The notes: a model not told the origin generated them from the sequence alone. 64,000 nucleotides of DNA from Serratia bockelmannii (GCF_008011855.1 NZ_VOUX01000007.1:62001-126000), one strand, 5' to 3'. Shown: positions 46,986-58,537, counted from the stretch's first letter. Program-made: numbers and translations.

Positions 46986-47062
46986 CTACACGCCAATTGT
47001 GCAGAGAAAATGAACGCGGCATCCGTTCAACCGCACCGCCACCCCATCTACACGGTAAGGCC

Positions 47063-47614
47063 TTACGCCAGTTTGGCGGCAAAGCCCGCTACGCGCTGGC
47101 CATAGAGCTTGGCGGTCGCCAGATCGCCCGACAACATCTCATCCACGCCGGCATCCGCCGGGGTCTGCACCAGCAGCCCCACCGAACCGCCCAGGTTATT
47201 GACGTCGGTACGCTGCGCCGATTTGGTGTTGGCCGGCAGCAGCCCCAGACTGACCCACAGGCCGCCATGTTGCGAAGCCAGCGTCTGCAGTGCGATCAAC
47301 GTGACCTGCTTATCGCCGTTCAGGCTGGCGCTGTTGGTAAAGCCGCCGAACACTTTGTCCTGCCACTTGCGGCCGAACCAGGCTTTGGAGCTCGCGTCGG
47401 CGAATTTCTTGAACTGCCAGGATGGGCCGCCCATATAGGTCGGCGAGCCAAAGATGATGGCGTCCGCCTCATCCAACGTCTGCCAGGCTTCGTCGCTGAT
47501 GTCACCGTTCTGATCGATGGCGATCAGTTCCGCCCCCGCACCTTCCGCCACGACTTTCGCCAAACGCTCGGTATGGCCGTAGCCGGAATGAAACACCACT
47601 ACTGTCTTCGCCAT
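47063..47614 (-). CDS. WrbA/flavodoxin-family NAD(P)H:quinone reductase-like protein
   Basis: A 183-residue flavodoxin-fold protein. The FMN phosphate loop is HSGYGHTERLAKVVAEG (8-24), and SPTYMGGPSWQFKKF contacts the ring as in WrbA. The oxidoreductase role is inferred from fold. The ATG at 47614 follows GGAGAATTTCT. It is probably monocistronic, with a candidate RNA or 3' UTR downstream. Confidence 0.85.
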   Translation of the reverse strand: MAKTVVVFHSGYGHTERLAKVVAEGAGAELIAIDQNGDISDEAWQTLDEADAIIFGSPTYMGGPSWQFKKFADASSKAWFGRKWQDKVFGGFTNSASLNGDKQVTLIALQTLASQHGGLWVSLGLLPANTKSAQRTDVNNLGGSVGLLVQTPADAGVDEMLSGDLATAKLYGQRVAGFAAKLA

Positions 47615-47941
47615 AGAAATTCTCCACTCATTGCACAAAGGCACCGACGGCGCCCCCTCTCGCGTTCAATCTAATCAAGCGCGCAGCGGCTGAATACCGA
47701 ATAAAACTGACGGTGATATTCAAAAAAATCGCGTTACGCACCGCCGGGTATGCGCAGATAAAAAAAATCCCGCACAAGGCGGGATAAACTTAACAGGGAT
47801 GGGGTAATACACTACAGGGAATGGATAACACACAACATCATCGGGTAGAGCTACAGTACCAATCCCAATGTATAGAACTGTCATCCCCGCGTAAGTTTGC
47901 TCGGCCAGATGTAACGCCGAATGGGAAATATGACATTTTGC
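47615..47941. other. Gap between WrbA-like and glycosyltransferase genes
   Basis: There is no ORF. It holds the WrbA-like promoter region and, at 47761-47785 on the minus strand, the terminator of the glycosyltransferase gene. Confidence 0.5.
47761..47785 (-). terminator. Terminator downstream of the GT39-like gene
   Basis: On the minus strand, TCCCGC-cttgt-GCGGGA is followed by T7. It lies about 160 bases after the glycosyltransferase stop, so the mRNA has a long 3' UTR. Confidence 0.75.
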
Positions 47942-49474
47942 TCAACGCACCACGAACAGGCGCGACTCAAAGCCGCCGCTCTTGAAGGTGCCGGTATTGA
48001 CCCACCCGGGCGGCGAACGGCCGAAGTCCTGATTGAAATCGCCGCCGCTGACCAGCCAGACCCGGCGATGGCCTTTCGCTAACGCGCTGAGATTATCGAC
48101 GTAAGTCTGCGCCGCCCGATCGTGGAAAAAGGTGCCGAAACCATAGGCATTGGGCTTGCCCGAAATGCCGTTGGGCCTGGCCGGGGTATACAACAGGGCG
48201 CGATAGCCCTGCTTGTTGTAATACACATAGCTCAGGTAGTTGAACATGTTGCTGACCACCACTGCATCGTTAGGCTGATAGAGACTGTTGATGTAGTGCA
48301 CCATCACTTTGAACTCATCTTTCTCGACCGGGTAATCGTTACGCACGCCGCAGCCGAACAGCAAACTGAAGAACAGCAGCAAAGAAATCCCGCGCACCCG
48401 GCTTTTCGTGCCGGCGATCAGCACGCCCAACACCAGCGGAATGCCCAGCGCGGCCGAATAGAGGTAGCGATCGACAAACAGCGGCGAGCGCCAGGAAATG
48501 GCGAATACCAACGTCACCGGGATCAGAATGCCGCCGAGCAGCAGCAGCGAGAATGTTCTCGGCGTCTCCCGCCGCCACAGTAGCAATGAACATAAGGCGA
48601 TAAACATCGCCGGCAGCAGCCAGAGAATGACCGTCGGATAATTGCTGCCATCATGCCCAGTGAGAAAACGCCAATACATCGCCGGCAGATCGCCCCAGGA
48701 AACCTGAGGGATCCAACCGACGTCGCCGCCGACCCGCAGCTCGGCGATATGCGCCAGCAGATTGAACAGCACCAGCAGCCAGGGAATGTAGGCCACCCCG
48801 ATCGCCACATTGGCCAGCCACCACGCCGGCTGCTTGATGTAACGTACGCCTTCGCGGCGGCACGACAGCGCCAGCAGCACCAGCCAGTGAGCGATCAGCG
48901 TAAAAATCGTGAAGTAGTGGGTATAAAAGCTCAGCGTCATCAATAACGCATACAGCGCCAGGTAACGGTGGTTATCCGGCGTTTTCAGCCACTTCGCCAA
49001 CGCCATGGCGGCGGCGATCGCCAGCATCCCCATCAGCGCGTACATGCGCGCCTCCTGGCTGTAACGCACCGCCATCGGCATGATTGCCATCAGCCACCCC
49101 GCTATCAGCGCCGCCCGCTCATTGGTCAACCAACGGGTAAAACGCATCGCCAACGCCACCGTCATCACGCCGAACACCAGGCTCAGCGAGCGGGCCGCCA
49201 TGATGCCGTCGCCAAACAGCGCCATCCAGCCATGCAGCAACAGGTAATAAAGCGGCGGGTGAACATCGAAAGAAGCGTGGTACAGCAAAGCGCCCACGTC
49301 ATAGCGGCTGGTCAGTACGCTGGAGGCTTCATCGCACCAAAAATACCGATCTGATAAGGAAATAAATCGCACGATCGCCGAAAACGCCACGATCGCCAAC
49401 GCGTAATGTTTGTAACCGATGCCCTTTAAGCCGTTGTTGCTCAAAGAAACATTCGATACCTGCTGCAGTGACAT
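47942..49474 (-). CDS. GT39/ArnT-like membrane glycosyltransferase
   Basis: A 510-residue membrane protein with about ten to eleven helices. The first periplasmic loop has the acidic DE pair of PMT/ArnT-type enzymes (FWCDEASSVLTSR), then DVHPPLYYLLLHGWM. These enzymes use polyprenyl-phosphate sugars. It is not ArnT itself: the arn neighbours are absent and the sequence is only distantly similar. The acceptor is unknown. No clear ribosome site precedes the start at 49474. Confidence 0.8.
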   Translation of the reverse strand: MSLQQVSNVSLSNNGLKGIGYKHYALAIVAFSAIVRFISLSDRYFWCDEASSVLTSRYDVGALLYHASFDVHPPLYYLLLHGWMALFGDGIMAARSLSLVFGVMTVALAMRFTRWLTNERAALIAGWLMAIMPMAVRYSQEARMYALMGMLAIAAAMALAKWLKTPDNHRYLALYALLMTLSFYTHYFTIFTLIAHWLVLLALSCRREGVRYIKQPAWWLANVAIGVAYIPWLLVLFNLLAHIAELRVGGDVGWIPQVSWGDLPAMYWRFLTGHDGSNYPTVILWLLPAMFIALCSLLLWRRETPRTFSLLLLGGILIPVTLVFAISWRSPLFVDRYLYSAALGIPLVLGVLIAGTKSRVRGISLLLFFSLLFGCGVRNDYPVEKDEFKVMVHYINSLYQPNDAVVVSNMFNYLSYVYYNKQGYRALLYTPARPNGISGKPNAYGFGTFFHDRAAQTYVDNLSALAKGHRRVWLVSGGDFNQDFGRSPPGWVNTGTFKSGGFESRLFVVR

Positions 49475-49599
49475 AACGGCATTCCGCCCAAGAGAACCAC
49501 ACCGTGTGGAGACGCAGCGTCATCATTGCCGACGGCGGGTAAATGGCGGGTAAATCAGTGCGAAAAAGTCGACGCAATCACCGCGGCGCCGCGTGGCTC

Positions 49600-49755
49600 T
49601 CAGCGGATTTCAACGGTGATATCCGGGTAGGCTTTCTCGCCATCGCTGAGGTAATGCCCCAGCGCCCGGTAAGCCATGACGTACAGCACGGCGGCGGCGC
49701 ACAGGCACAGCAAGGTCACGAGCAGGAATCTGGATTTGCGCACGATAGGCTCCAT
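49600..49755 (-). CDS. Small single-helix membrane protein (unknown)
   Basis: A 51-residue ORF with a basic start (MEPIVRKSR), one hydrophobic helix (FLLVTLLCLCAAAVLYVMAY) and a polar end. No family is recognised. The frame is open further upstream to 49851, but the extension is Arg-rich and unlikely to be real. No ribosome site is seen, so the call is tentative. Confidence 0.4.
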   Translation of the reverse strand: MEPIVRKSRFLLVTLLCLCAAAVLYVMAYRALGHYLSDGEKAYPDITVEIR

Positions 49756-49852
49756 GGGGAAATTTTCGCCTATTGTAGCGCGGCAAAATAAACGAAAGTT
49801 CAATTGCCGGCGGGTCAAGCGCCTCGCACTCACTCGGCGAGGCGGCTTCATC

Positions 49853-50179
49853 TCATTTCTTCAACATGTAGATAAACGAATCGACGGTTTCGCCGCCGGC
49901 GGTGGAGACGCTGACCGCCACCCGTTCATACCCCTCACCTTCGAACGCATCGAGAGTCGGCCAGTGGTTGACGAGATTAGCTGAACGGAACAGAAAACCG
50001 TTCACCCGATTGCCGCTGTTATCCAACACGATGCCTGGGTAGCCCATCTCGGCGCCCCAGCCTTCGTTAAGCAGCGATCCGCCGACGCTGCCTTCTTCCC
50101 AGCTGCCGCCGATGGCTTCCATAATGTGCGCGTTGGGTCTGCCCGGCCCCAGGGTGCCGTAAACGAATAAGCTTTGCAT
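49853..50179 (-). CDS. Gamma-glutamylcyclotransferase-fold protein
   Basis: A 108-residue protein with the AIG2/GGCT motif FVYGTLGPGRPN near the N-terminus and the catalytic-type acidic segment LDAFEGEGYERVAV. It is related to the YtfP family. The substrate is unknown. The ATG at 50179 follows AGAGAGCAAC and fits the fold, which normally starts a few residues before YGTL. Confidence 0.85.
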   Translation of the reverse strand: MQSLFVYGTLGPGRPNAHIMEAIGGSWEEGSVGGSLLNEGWGAEMGYPGIVLDNSGNRVNGFLFRSANLVNHWPTLDAFEGEGYERVAVSVSTAGGETVDSFIYMLKK

Positions 50180-50312
50180 GTTGCTCTCTGCCACTGACTA
50201 AAAGTTAGCGAACGAACATAGCATGGCGCTCAATGGCGAGCCAACGAGAGTATGGATTACGCAGTCGAATTTTTGAGGGAACAAGTCGGGAGGAAGAAAA
50301 TCAAGGAAGTAA

Positions 50313-50389
50313 TGGCACGCCCTATAGGATTCGAACCTATGACCTACGGCTTAGAAGGCCGTTGCTCTATCCAACTGAGCTAAGGGCGC
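50313..50389 (-). tRNA. argU: tRNA-Arg (TCT)
   Basis: A 77-nt tRNA with anticodon TCT in loop CTTCTAA and encoded CCA. It corresponds to E. coli argU, which also lies close to folD. The first acceptor pair is G1-U72 rather than G-C. tRNA-Arg(TCT) reads the rare AGA codon, and argU is a known prophage attachment site; I see no element inserted here. Confidence 0.95.
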
Positions 50390-50423
50390 ATTGAGATGCG
50401 GCAACCTGTGGTTGCGGGTTGCG

Positions 50424-50451
50424 ATTATACGGTCAGAGGTTAGCGAGTCAA
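50424..50451 (-). promoter_or_regulatory. Promoter of tRNA-Arg
   Basis: On the minus strand TTGACT (50446-50451) and TATAAT (50424-50429) are 16 bases apart, placing the start about 30 bases before the tRNA. Confidence 0.75.
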
Positions 50452-50485
50452 TGCCTTTTCATGACGTTACGGCGGCGACGGCGCT

Positions 50486-50782
50486 TTATGGCGTTTTTTC
50501 CGCCAGCGCCCGCGCTATGTTACGGTGCGCCAGGCCGACCGCGGTATCGCCTGGTGTGCGCTCAGCCTCTTGCCGCCCACCGCCCCGCCGCCGACAAAGG
50601 CGCGTAGACTGTACCACTGCGGCAATATCCCCCCAATCGGCATGCTCAACCACCTGCATATTGCAGGTCGCTTCCCCCCTTTCCCCCAATGCGGAGTCAG
50701 GGCGTGCGCTGTTTAAGGATGCCTGGCTCCACGGCGCCCAAGCCAGCAATAGCGCGCAACCTCCCCATGCGCTGCCGTTCAT
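50486..50782 (-). CDS. Putative exported protein, second of a coupled pair (unknown)
   Basis: A 98-residue ORF whose ATG overlaps the stop of the preceding ORF (ATGA at 50779-50782). The start MNGSAWGGCALLLAWAPWSQA looks like a signal peptide cut after SQA. The mature part has two cysteines (ATCNMQVVEHADWGDIAAVV...RLC) and an Arg-rich middle. No family is recognised. Coupling and the signal peptide favour a real gene, but the high GC of the region makes chance ORFs common. Confidence 0.45.
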   Translation of the reverse strand: MNGSAWGGCALLLAWAPWSQASLNSARPDSALGERGEATCNMQVVEHADWGDIAAVVQSTRLCRRRGGGRQEAERTPGDTAVGLAHRNIARALAEKTP

Positions 50783-50988
50783 GCGCACAGCTTCCGCCAC
50801 AGCGCGCTCAGGCGCGCCCGCCACGACGGCGCTGCCTGGTGCTGGCCGAGCTGATGCAGCGCGGTGAGTTGCGCACTGCCCGCCGGATGCCGTGAAGAAT
50901 CGAACACCGTCTCCCCTACGTGTTTAGGCTCCGCCGGTTGCTGATCAGGTTGATGATGCAACGGGTAAAGCCGGGTTATCGCTCTCAT
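50779..50988 (-). CDS. Hypothetical protein, first of a coupled pair
   Basis: A 69-residue basic ORF rich in His, Gln and Pro (MRAITRLYPLHHQPDQQP...), ending WRARLSALWRKLCA. GAGGGCAGG lies eight bases before the ATG. It overlaps the next ORF by four bases. No homologue is recognised. It is divergent from folD, about 200 bases away. Confidence 0.4.
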   Translation of the reverse strand: MRAITRLYPLHHQPDQQPAEPKHVGETVFDSSRHPAGSAQLTALHQLGQHQAAPSWRARLSALWRKLCA

Positions 50989-51193
50989 GATCCTGCCCTC
51001 TTTCGCCCAGTGAACAGCCCCAGCGTATGCAAATGCAGGTAAAAATGACGTAGAGGATCCTGAGGCCGGCATAAAAAAAGCGTAAATCGGCGTCGGCAAC
51101 GGCCGCGAGGGTGATTCTGCGCCTGACAGCGCGCTCAGCTTCTGCCAGAATAGCGGCATCCCCGCTTTTCTTAATTGATGGATTTCCACACTG

Positions 51194-52060
51194 ATGTCAG
51201 CAAAGATTATTGATGGTAAAACGATTGCGCAGCAGGTTAGAAACGAAGTGGCTGAGCAAGTGAAACAACGTCTGGCGGCCGGCAAGCGCGCCCCAGGGCT
51301 GGCGGTTGTGTTGGTCGGCGAGAATCCGGCTTCGCAAATTTACGTCGCCAGCAAGCGCCGCGCCTGCGATGAAGTCGGCTTCCTTTCCCGCTCCTACGAC
51401 CTGCCCGCTGCCACCAGTGAAGCCGAGCTGCTGGCGTTGATCGACCAGCTGAACGCCGACGCAGAAATCGACGGCATTCTGGTGCAGCTGCCGCTGCCGG
51501 CCGGCATCGATAACGTCAAGGTGCTGGAACGCATCCACCCGGACAAAGACGTCGACGGCTTCCACCCGTACAACGTCGGCCGCCTGTGCCAGCGCGCGCC
51601 TAAGCTGCGCCCGTGCACGCCGCGCGGCATCGTTACCCTACTGGAGCGTTATAACATCGATACCTACGGCCTGAATGCCGTGGTGGTCGGCGCGTCCAAC
51701 ATCGTCGGTCGCCCGATGAGCATGGAGCTGCTGCTGGCCGGCTGCACCACCACCGTCACCCACCGCTTCACCAAGAATCTGCGTCATCACGTCGAGAACG
51801 CCGATCTGCTGGTGGTGGCGGTCGGCAAGCCGGGCTTCATTCCGGGCGACTGGATCAAACCGGGCGCCATCGTGGTGGACGTCGGCATCAACCGCTTGGA
51901 AAGCGGTAAAGTGGTGGGCGACGTCGATTTCGACGCCGCCAGCGAGCGCGCCGCCTACATAACCCCGGTGCCGGGTGGCGTTGGCCCGATGACCGTTGCT
52001 ACACTGATCCAAAATACCTTGCAGGCCTGCGAGGAATATCACGACGTTCAACCTAAATAA
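51194..52060 (+). CDS. folD: Methylenetetrahydrofolate dehydrogenase/cyclohydrolase FolD
   Basis: A 288-residue bifunctional enzyme linking 5,10-methylene-THF to 10-formyl-THF. The catalytic lysine K54 lies in [14 protein letters not shown]. The motifs VQLPLP and [12 protein letters not shown] are present, and the NADP region is [13 protein letters not shown]. The length equals E. coli FolD. Ten bases separate its stop from ybcJ. Confidence 0.97.
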   Translation: MSAKIIDGKTIAQQVRNEVAEQVKQRLAAGKRAPGLAVVLVGENPASQIYVASKRRACDEVGFLSRSYDLPAATSEAELLALIDQLNADAEIDGILVQLPLPAGIDNVKVLERIHPDKDVDGFHPYNVGRLCQRAPKLRPCTPRGIVTLLERYNIDTYGLNAVVVGASNIVGRPMSMELLLAGCTTTVTHRFTKNLRHHVENADLLVVAVGKPGFIPGDWIKPGAIVVDVGINRLESGKVVGDVDFDAASERAAYITPVPGGVGPMTVATLIQNTLQACEEYHDVQPK

Positions 52061-52070
52061 GTAAGGCAGT

Positions 52071-52283
52071 ATGGAAATTTTCAATCTGGACAATCATCCC
52101 CACGTCGAACTGTGCGATCTGCTGAAGTTCCAGGGCTGGTGTGAAAGCGGCGGCGCCGCCAAAGAAGTGATCGCTGAAGGGCAGGTGAAAGTCGACGGCA
52201 AGGTCGAAACCCGCAAGCGCTGCAAGATCGTCGCCGATCAGGTCGTGGAGTTCAACGGCGGCAAGGTCATGGTTAAACCCTAA
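52071..52283 (+). CDS. ybcJ: S4-like RNA-binding protein YbcJ
   Basis: A 70-residue alpha-L RNA-binding protein. The core is LLKFQGWCESGGAAKEVIAEG and QVKVDGKVETRKRCKI. It matches E. coli YbcJ, which likewise follows folD. It probably has a role in RNA metabolism or ribosome biogenesis, not proven. Confidence 0.95.
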   Translation: MEIFNLDNHPHVELCDLLKFQGWCESGGAAKEVIAEGQVKVDGKVETRKRCKIVADQVVEFNGGKVMVKP

Positions 52284-52296
52284 CCCGCAGCCATAG

Positions 52297-52326
52297 AAAA
52301 AGGCGCTGAATTCAGCGCCTTTTTTG
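52297..52326. terminator. Bidirectional terminator between ybcJ and cysS
   Basis: AAAAAGGCGCTGA/TCAGCGCCTTTTTT is a hairpin with A and T flanks between convergent genes. Confidence 0.9.
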
Positions 52327-52344
52327 TTTTTCCCTGCGGCCGGA

Positions 52345-53730
<1,386 letters not shown>

Positions 53731-54038
53731 CGGGAGATTCCGTGGTGTGCGTGATAACAAAAAAGATAACCGGGCTTCAGGTTTCCGCCCGGTAGCGTAT
53801 TGAAACCTGAAGCCTGATCTATTGCAAGGTTAAGGCCATGCTTTGCTGGCTTCACGCGAAGAAAACGCGCAAAATTCGGCGGTCAGCGCAATTGTTATAA
53901 TATAACATAAACACAATTACCACAGACAGTGCGCGGTTGAGCCGCTGCTGACTCGCTAGGGCGGATATGTTATAAGGGCGGTCTGAATGTTCACTCGCTT
54001 TACGTGACGTCTCACTTCACCTTGTTAGGATTAAAACT
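53731..54038. other. Divergent region between cysS and ppiB
   Basis: No ORF. A 13-bp palindrome GTTATA-a-TATAAC near 53893-53905 lies inside a wider AATTGT...ACAATT dyad, placed to act as -10 region or operator for cysS. TGTTATAAG near 53968 may be the ppiB -10. Confidence 0.4.
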
Positions 54039-54533
54039 ATGGTTACTTTCCACACCAATCACGGCGATATCGTTATCAAGACCTTTGCTGACAAAGCGCC
54101 GGTTACCGTTGAAAACTTCCTGAACTACTGCCGCGCCGGTTTCTACGACAACACCATCTTCCACCGTGTGATCAACGGCTTCATGATCCAGGGCGGCGGT
54201 TTCGAGCCGGGCATGAACCAGAAAGCGACCAACGCGACCATCAAGAACGAAGCCAACAACGGTCTGAAAAACACCATCGGTACCCTGGCAATGGCACGTA
54301 CCAACGATCCGCACTCCGCCACCGCACAGTTCTTCATCAACGTGGCTGACAACGACTTCCTGAACTTCCGCGGCGAAAACGTGCAGGGCTGGGGCTACTG
54401 CGTGTTTGCAGAAGTGGTTGAAGGCATGGACGTGGTCAACAAGATCAAAGGCGTGAAAACCGGCCGCAGCGGCATGCACCAGGACGTACCGGTAGAAGAC
54501 GTCGTGATCAACAGCGTGACCGTCAGCGAGTAA
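54039..54533 (+). CDS. ppiB: Peptidyl-prolyl cis-trans isomerase B
   Basis: A 164-residue cytoplasmic cyclophilin. The active-site segments [13 protein letters not shown] and [18 protein letters not shown] are intact. The start follows TTAGGA. lpxH follows 10 bases after the stop. Confidence 0.97.
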   Translation: MVTFHTNHGDIVIKTFADKAPVTVENFLNYCRAGFYDNTIFHRVINGFMIQGGGFEPGMNQKATNATIKNEANNGLKNTIGTLAMARTNDPHSATAQFFINVADNDFLNFRGENVQGWGYCVFAEVVEGMDVVNKIKGVKTGRSGMHQDVPVEDVVINSVTVSE

Positions 54534-54543
54534 TCGCGGCTGC

Positions 54544-55266
54544 ATGAGTACGCTGTTCATCGCAGATCTGCACTTGTGCGCACAGGAACCGGCAATCACT
54601 GCCGGTTTTCTGCGTTTTTTACGGCGCGAAGCGATTCACGCCGACGCGCTGTACATCCTCGGCGACCTGTTTGAAGCCTGGATCGGCGACGACGATCCCG
54701 AGCCGCTGCACGCGGAGATCGCCGCGGCGCTGAAAGCGCTGCAACAGGCCGGCGTGCCCTGCTATTTCATCCACGGCAACCGCGATTTTCTGCTCGGCAA
54801 ACGCTTCGCCCGCGCCAGCGGCATGCAGCTGCTGCCGGAAGAAAAAGTGCTGGAGCTGTACGGCCGCAGGATCCTGATCCTGCACGGCGACACCCTGTGC
54901 ACTGACGATCAAGCCTATCAGCAATTCCGCCGTAAAGTGCACAACCCGCTGATTCAAAAACTGTTCCTCGCGATGCCGCTGCGCTGGCGACTGAAGATCG
55001 CCGCCAAGATGCGCGCCCGCAGCCAGCAATCCAACCAGTACAAGTCGGACGCCATCATGGACGTCAACCCGCAGGCGGTCGAGCAAACCATGCTGCGCCA
55101 CGACGTGCACTGGATGATCCACGGCCATACCCATCGCCCGGCGGTGCACCGGCTGGCATTGAGCAACGGCGAAGCCCATCGCGCGGTGCTGGGTGCCTGG
55201 CACGTCGAAGGATCGATGATCAAAGTCAGCGCCGACGCCGTCGAGCTGATCTCATTCCCATTCTGA
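54544..55266 (+). CDS. lpxH: UDP-2,3-diacylglucosamine diphosphatase LpxH
   Basis: A 240-residue metallophosphatase that makes lipid X in lipid A synthesis. Metal-site motifs are IADLHL (D8, H10), [33 protein letters not shown] and [12 protein letters not shown]. It is co-transcribed with ppiB. Confidence 0.96.
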   Translation: MSTLFIADLHLCAQEPAITAGFLRFLRREAIHADALYILGDLFEAWIGDDDPEPLHAEIAAALKALQQAGVPCYFIHGNRDFLLGKRFARASGMQLLPEEKVLELYGRRILILHGDTLCTDDQAYQQFRRKVHNPLIQKLFLAMPLRWRLKIAAKMRARSQQSNQYKSDAIMDVNPQAVEQTMLRHDVHWMIHGHTHRPAVHRLALSNGEAHRAVLGAWHVEGSMIKVSADAVELISFPF

Positions 55267-55320
55267 ATTCCGCACTGGCGCGCGAGTAAAAATTCGCGCT
55301 TTCGACGGTGAAAACCGGCG

Positions 55321-55358
55321 ACGCAACCGTTTTCCTCGCCGTGCGCTCATGGTATGCT
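55321..55358 (+). promoter_or_regulatory. PurR operator and promoter of purEK
   Basis: ACGCAACCGTTTTCCT (55321-55336) differs at one position from the PurR box ACGCAAACGTTTTCNT. A -10 TATGCT (55353-55358) lies 16 bases after a weak -35 inside the box, so hypoxanthine-bound PurR would block RNA polymerase. Confidence 0.82.
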
Positions 55359-55415
55359 CTACGCCCTCATTCGGCCCTCAGCCGACGCCAGAAAAATCAC
55401 AGGAGCCTTACACCC

Positions 55416-55940
55416 ATGGGAGCCAACGCCGCTTCAGCCGCCACTACCGGGGCTAAAATCGCAATTGTAATGGGATCGAAAAGTGACTGGGCCACCATGC
55501 AGTTCGCCGCCGAAGTCCTGACCCAGCTCGATGTCCCCTTCCATGTCGAAGTCGTTTCCGCTCACCGCACGCCGGACAAGCTGTTCAGCTTCGCCGAGCA
55601 GGCTGCCGCCAACGGCTTTGACGTGATCATCGCCGGCGCCGGCGGTGCGGCGCACCTGCCGGGCATGCTGGCGGCGAAAACCCTGGTGCCGGTGCTGGGT
55701 GTGCCGGTGCAAAGCGCCGCGCTGAGCGGCGTAGACAGCCTGTACTCCATCGTACAGATGCCGCGCGGCATTCCGGTGGGCACGCTGGCGATCGGCAAAG
55801 CCGGCGCCGCCAACGCCGGGCTGCTGGCGATGCAGATCCTGGCGCTGCACGACGCCGCGCTGGCGCAGCGTTTGGCGGACTGGCGTCAGGCGCAGACCGA
55901 AGACGTCTTGAACCACCCCGATCCGCGGGAGGACGCATGA
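55416..55940 (+). CDS. purE: N5-carboxyaminoimidazole ribonucleotide mutase PurE
   Basis: A 174-residue class I PurE that converts N5-CAIR to CAIR in purine synthesis. Motifs are [24 protein letters not shown] with the catalytic histidine, and [12 protein letters not shown]. The ATG at 55416 follows AGGAGCC. It overlaps purK by four bases. Confidence 0.97.
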   Translation: MGANAASAATTGAKIAIVMGSKSDWATMQFAAEVLTQLDVPFHVEVVSAHRTPDKLFSFAEQAAANGFDVIIAGAGGAAHLPGMLAAKTLVPVLGVPVQSAALSGVDSLYSIVQMPRGIPVGTLAIGKAGAANAGLLAMQILALHDAALAQRLADWRQAQTEDVLNHPDPREDA

Positions 55941-57004
55941 AGCCGGTTTGCGTACTGGGCAACGGCCAACTGGGGCGCATGCTGCGCCAGGCCGGCGAAC
56001 CGCTGGGCATCGCCGTCTACCCTGTCGGCATCGATGCCGAACCTGAAGCGGTGCCGTATCAGAACAGCGTCATTACCGCCGAGATCGAACGCTGGCCAGA
56101 AACCGCGCTGACGCGCGAGCTGGCGACCCACAGCGCCTTCGTCAACCGTGACATCTTCCCGCGTCTGGCGGATCGCCTGACGCAAAAACAGCTGCTCGAC
56201 CAGCTCGGCCTGGCGACCGCGCCGTGGCAGCTGCTGGCGAGCGCCGCCGAATGGCCGCAGGTGTTCGCTGCGCTGGGCGAGCTGGCGATCGTCAAACGCC
56301 GGGTCGGCGGCTATGACGGCCGCGGCCAATGGCGCTTGCGCCCGGGCCAGGAAGCCGAACTGCCGGCCGACGCCTATGGCGAGTGCATCGTCGAGCAAGG
56401 CATCCATTTCTCCGGCGAAGTGTCGCTGGTGGGCGCGCGCGGCCACGACGGCCGTTCGGTATTCTACCCGCTGACCCACAACCTGCATGAAGACGGCATC
56501 CTGCGCACCAGCGTGGCGCTGCCGCAGCCCAACCCGGCACTGCAGCAACAGGCCGAGCAGATGCTGGCGGCGATCCTGAACGAGCTGAACTACGTCGGCG
56601 TGATGGCGATGGAGTGCTTTATCGTCGGCGATCGGCTGCTGATCAACGAACTGGCGCCGCGCGTGCACAACAGCGGCCACTGGACGCAAAACGGCGCGTC
56701 CATCAGCCAGTTCGAATTGCACCTGCGCGCGATTCTCGGCCTGCCGCTGCCGCAGCCGGTGGTGAGCACGCCGTCGGTGATGGTCAACCTGATCGGCACC
56801 GCCGTCAACGAACAGTGGCTGTCGCTGCCGCTGGTGCATCTGCACTGGTATGAGAAAGAGGTGCGCCCGGGCCGCAAGGTCGGCCACCTCAATCTGAACG
56901 ACCCGAGCGCCGCCGATCTGCGCCAGGCGCTGCAGGCGCTGGCACCGCTGCTGCCGGGTGAATACCAAAGCGGGCTGGCCTGGGCACAGCAGAAGCTGGC
57001 TTAA
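55937..57004 (+). CDS. purK: 5-(carboxyamino)imidazole ribonucleotide synthase PurK
   Basis: A 355-residue ATP-grasp enzyme that carboxylates AIR using bicarbonate. [21 protein letters not shown] starts the preATP-grasp domain. The ATP-binding segments [11 protein letters not shown] and [28 protein letters not shown] are complete. It is coupled to purE (ATGA). Confidence 0.97.
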   Translation: MKPVCVLGNGQLGRMLRQAGEPLGIAVYPVGIDAEPEAVPYQNSVITAEIERWPETALTRELATHSAFVNRDIFPRLADRLTQKQLLDQLGLATAPWQLLASAAEWPQVFAALGELAIVKRRVGGYDGRGQWRLRPGQEAELPADAYGECIVEQGIHFSGEVSLVGARGHDGRSVFYPLTHNLHEDGILRTSVALPQPNPALQQQAEQMLAAILNELNYVGVMAMECFIVGDRLLINELAPRVHNSGHWTQNGASISQFELHLRAILGLPLPQPVVSTPSVMVNLIGTAVNEQWLSLPLVHLHWYEKEVRPGRKVGHLNLNDPSAADLRQALQALAPLLPGEYQSGLAWAQQKLA

Positions 57005-57028
57005 CGGTTTATACCGCCGAAAAGAAGA

Positions 57029-57058
57029 AGGTTCAGCCCAGGCTGAACCTTTTTTTTG
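57029..57058. terminator. Terminator of purEK
   Basis: AAGGTTCAGCC/GGCTGAACCTT with a T8 run. The flanking A residues let it also end galP on the other strand. Confidence 0.92.
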
Positions 57059-57067
57059 CCGCAAAGA

Positions 57068-58474
57068 TCAACGCGAGCCGATGTTACGCAACGGTTTGCC
57101 GGCCATCAGATTGCGTTCAATATGTTCCAGAGAAATATTTTTCGTTTCCGGGATCAGCGCCAGCGTGATGAAAACAAACAGCACGTTAAGCCCCGCATAG
57201 ACCCAAAAGGTGTGAGCGCTACCCAACGAATTCAGCATGGTCAGGAATGTCGCCCCCACGATCATATTGGCGATCCAGTTAGTGGCGGTGGAACAGGTGA
57301 TGCCGAAATCGCGGCCTTTCAATGGCTGGATCTCTGAGCACAGCACCCAAATCAGCGGGCCGGCGCTCATGGCAAAGCCGACGATAAACATCAGCAGCAT
57401 GACGATGGCGAAATATTGCTCCGCCGCCGAGTTCATGCCGATGTTCATCATGGTTCCCAGCGCCCCCATGCCGACGGCCATCACGATAAACCCAAGGATC
57501 AAAGTGGGCTTGCGGCCCCAGCGGTCTACCAGCCCAATAGCGATAAAGGTGGCCAGCACGTTGACCAGACCGACGATCACCGTGCCCCACATCTGCTGTT
57601 CCGTACTGGCGAAGCCCGCCAGACCGAAAATCTTCGGCGCGTAATACATGGTGACGTTCATCCCGGTGAACTGCTGCATCACCTGAAGAAGAATGCCAAG
57701 GAAAACCGCGCGGCGGAAATTTTTATTGCCTTTGAACAACGCCCAACCGCTTTGCTTCAGTTTGAGGCTTTCACGAATTTCATTCAGTTCATACTGCGCC
57801 TGGGCACTGCTGTCGCGCAGCTTCTCCAACACCTGACGCGCCTGCTCATGACGATTGCGCGAGGCCAACCACCGCGGGCTGTCAGGTAAAAAGAACACGC
57901 CGACCAACAACAGCCCGGCCGGGATGGTGATGACGCCCAACATCCAGCGCCAAGCACCGGTATAGCTGAATGCCGTATCAGACAGGTAAGCGGCCAGAAT
58001 GCCGATGGTGATCATCAATTGATACATCGAGATCATGCTGCCGCGGATTTTCTCCGGCGCGATTTCAGAAAGATAAATCGGCGCGGTATAAGAAGCGATC
58101 CCCACCGCCAATCCCAGCAGAATACGTGAAACGATCAACACCTCCACGTTGGGGGCGAACGCAGAACACAGCGATCCCGCCACGAAGAGGATAGCGCCGA
58201 TCATCAAACTGTATTTGCGCCCCAGCCGGAAGTTCATCCAGCCGCTGCCGATAGCGCCGACGGCGGCGCCAAACATCATTGAGCTGACCACCCACTCCTG
58301 CTGAGAGCTGGTGATCTGAAAAGTCTCGGTAATAAACGGCAGGGCGCCGGCGATCACGCCGATATCAAGACCGAACAGCAGGCCGGCCAAGGCGGCTAAA
58401 AAACAGACGAAAAAAGTCATGCCGACATGAGTCGGGCTTTTCTCCGCCGGTGTCACTTTGACGGTATCGCTCAT
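57068..58474 (-). CDS. galP: Galactose/proton symporter GalP
   Basis: A 468-residue sugar-porter MFS protein with twelve helices. The N-terminal [20 protein letters not shown] and the central [22 protein letters not shown] are closer to GalP than to AraE, as remembered. PESPR-type motif [28 protein letters not shown] and the C-terminal [16 protein letters not shown] are present. The upstream gal operator supports the assignment. Confidence 0.9.
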   Translation of the reverse strand: MSDTVKVTPAEKSPTHVGMTFFVCFLAALAGLLFGLDIGVIAGALPFITETFQITSSQQEWVVSSMMFGAAVGAIGSGWMNFRLGRKYSLMIGAILFVAGSLCSAFAPNVEVLIVSRILLGLAVGIASYTAPIYLSEIAPEKIRGSMISMYQLMITIGILAAYLSDTAFSYTGAWRWMLGVITIPAGLLLVGVFFLPDSPRWLASRNRHEQARQVLEKLRDSSAQAQYELNEIRESLKLKQSGWALFKGNKNFRRAVFLGILLQVMQQFTGMNVTMYYAPKIFGLAGFASTEQQMWGTVIVGLVNVLATFIAIGLVDRWGRKPTLILGFIVMAVGMGALGTMMNIGMNSAAEQYFAIVMLLMFIVGFAMSAGPLIWVLCSEIQPLKGRDFGITCSTATNWIANMIVGATFLTMLNSLGSAHTFWVYAGLNVLFVFITLALIPETKNISLEHIERNLMAGKPLRNIGSR

Positions 58475-58537
58475 ACAGCCTCCAGGAGAAAACGGTCATC
58501 AGTGTGCGACATGATAGGAGGCAATGCGTCGAAGATA

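Noticed and set aside
47942-49474. Naming the GT39-like gene arnT
   Set aside because: The arn operon genes are absent, and only the general DE-loop and topology are shared.
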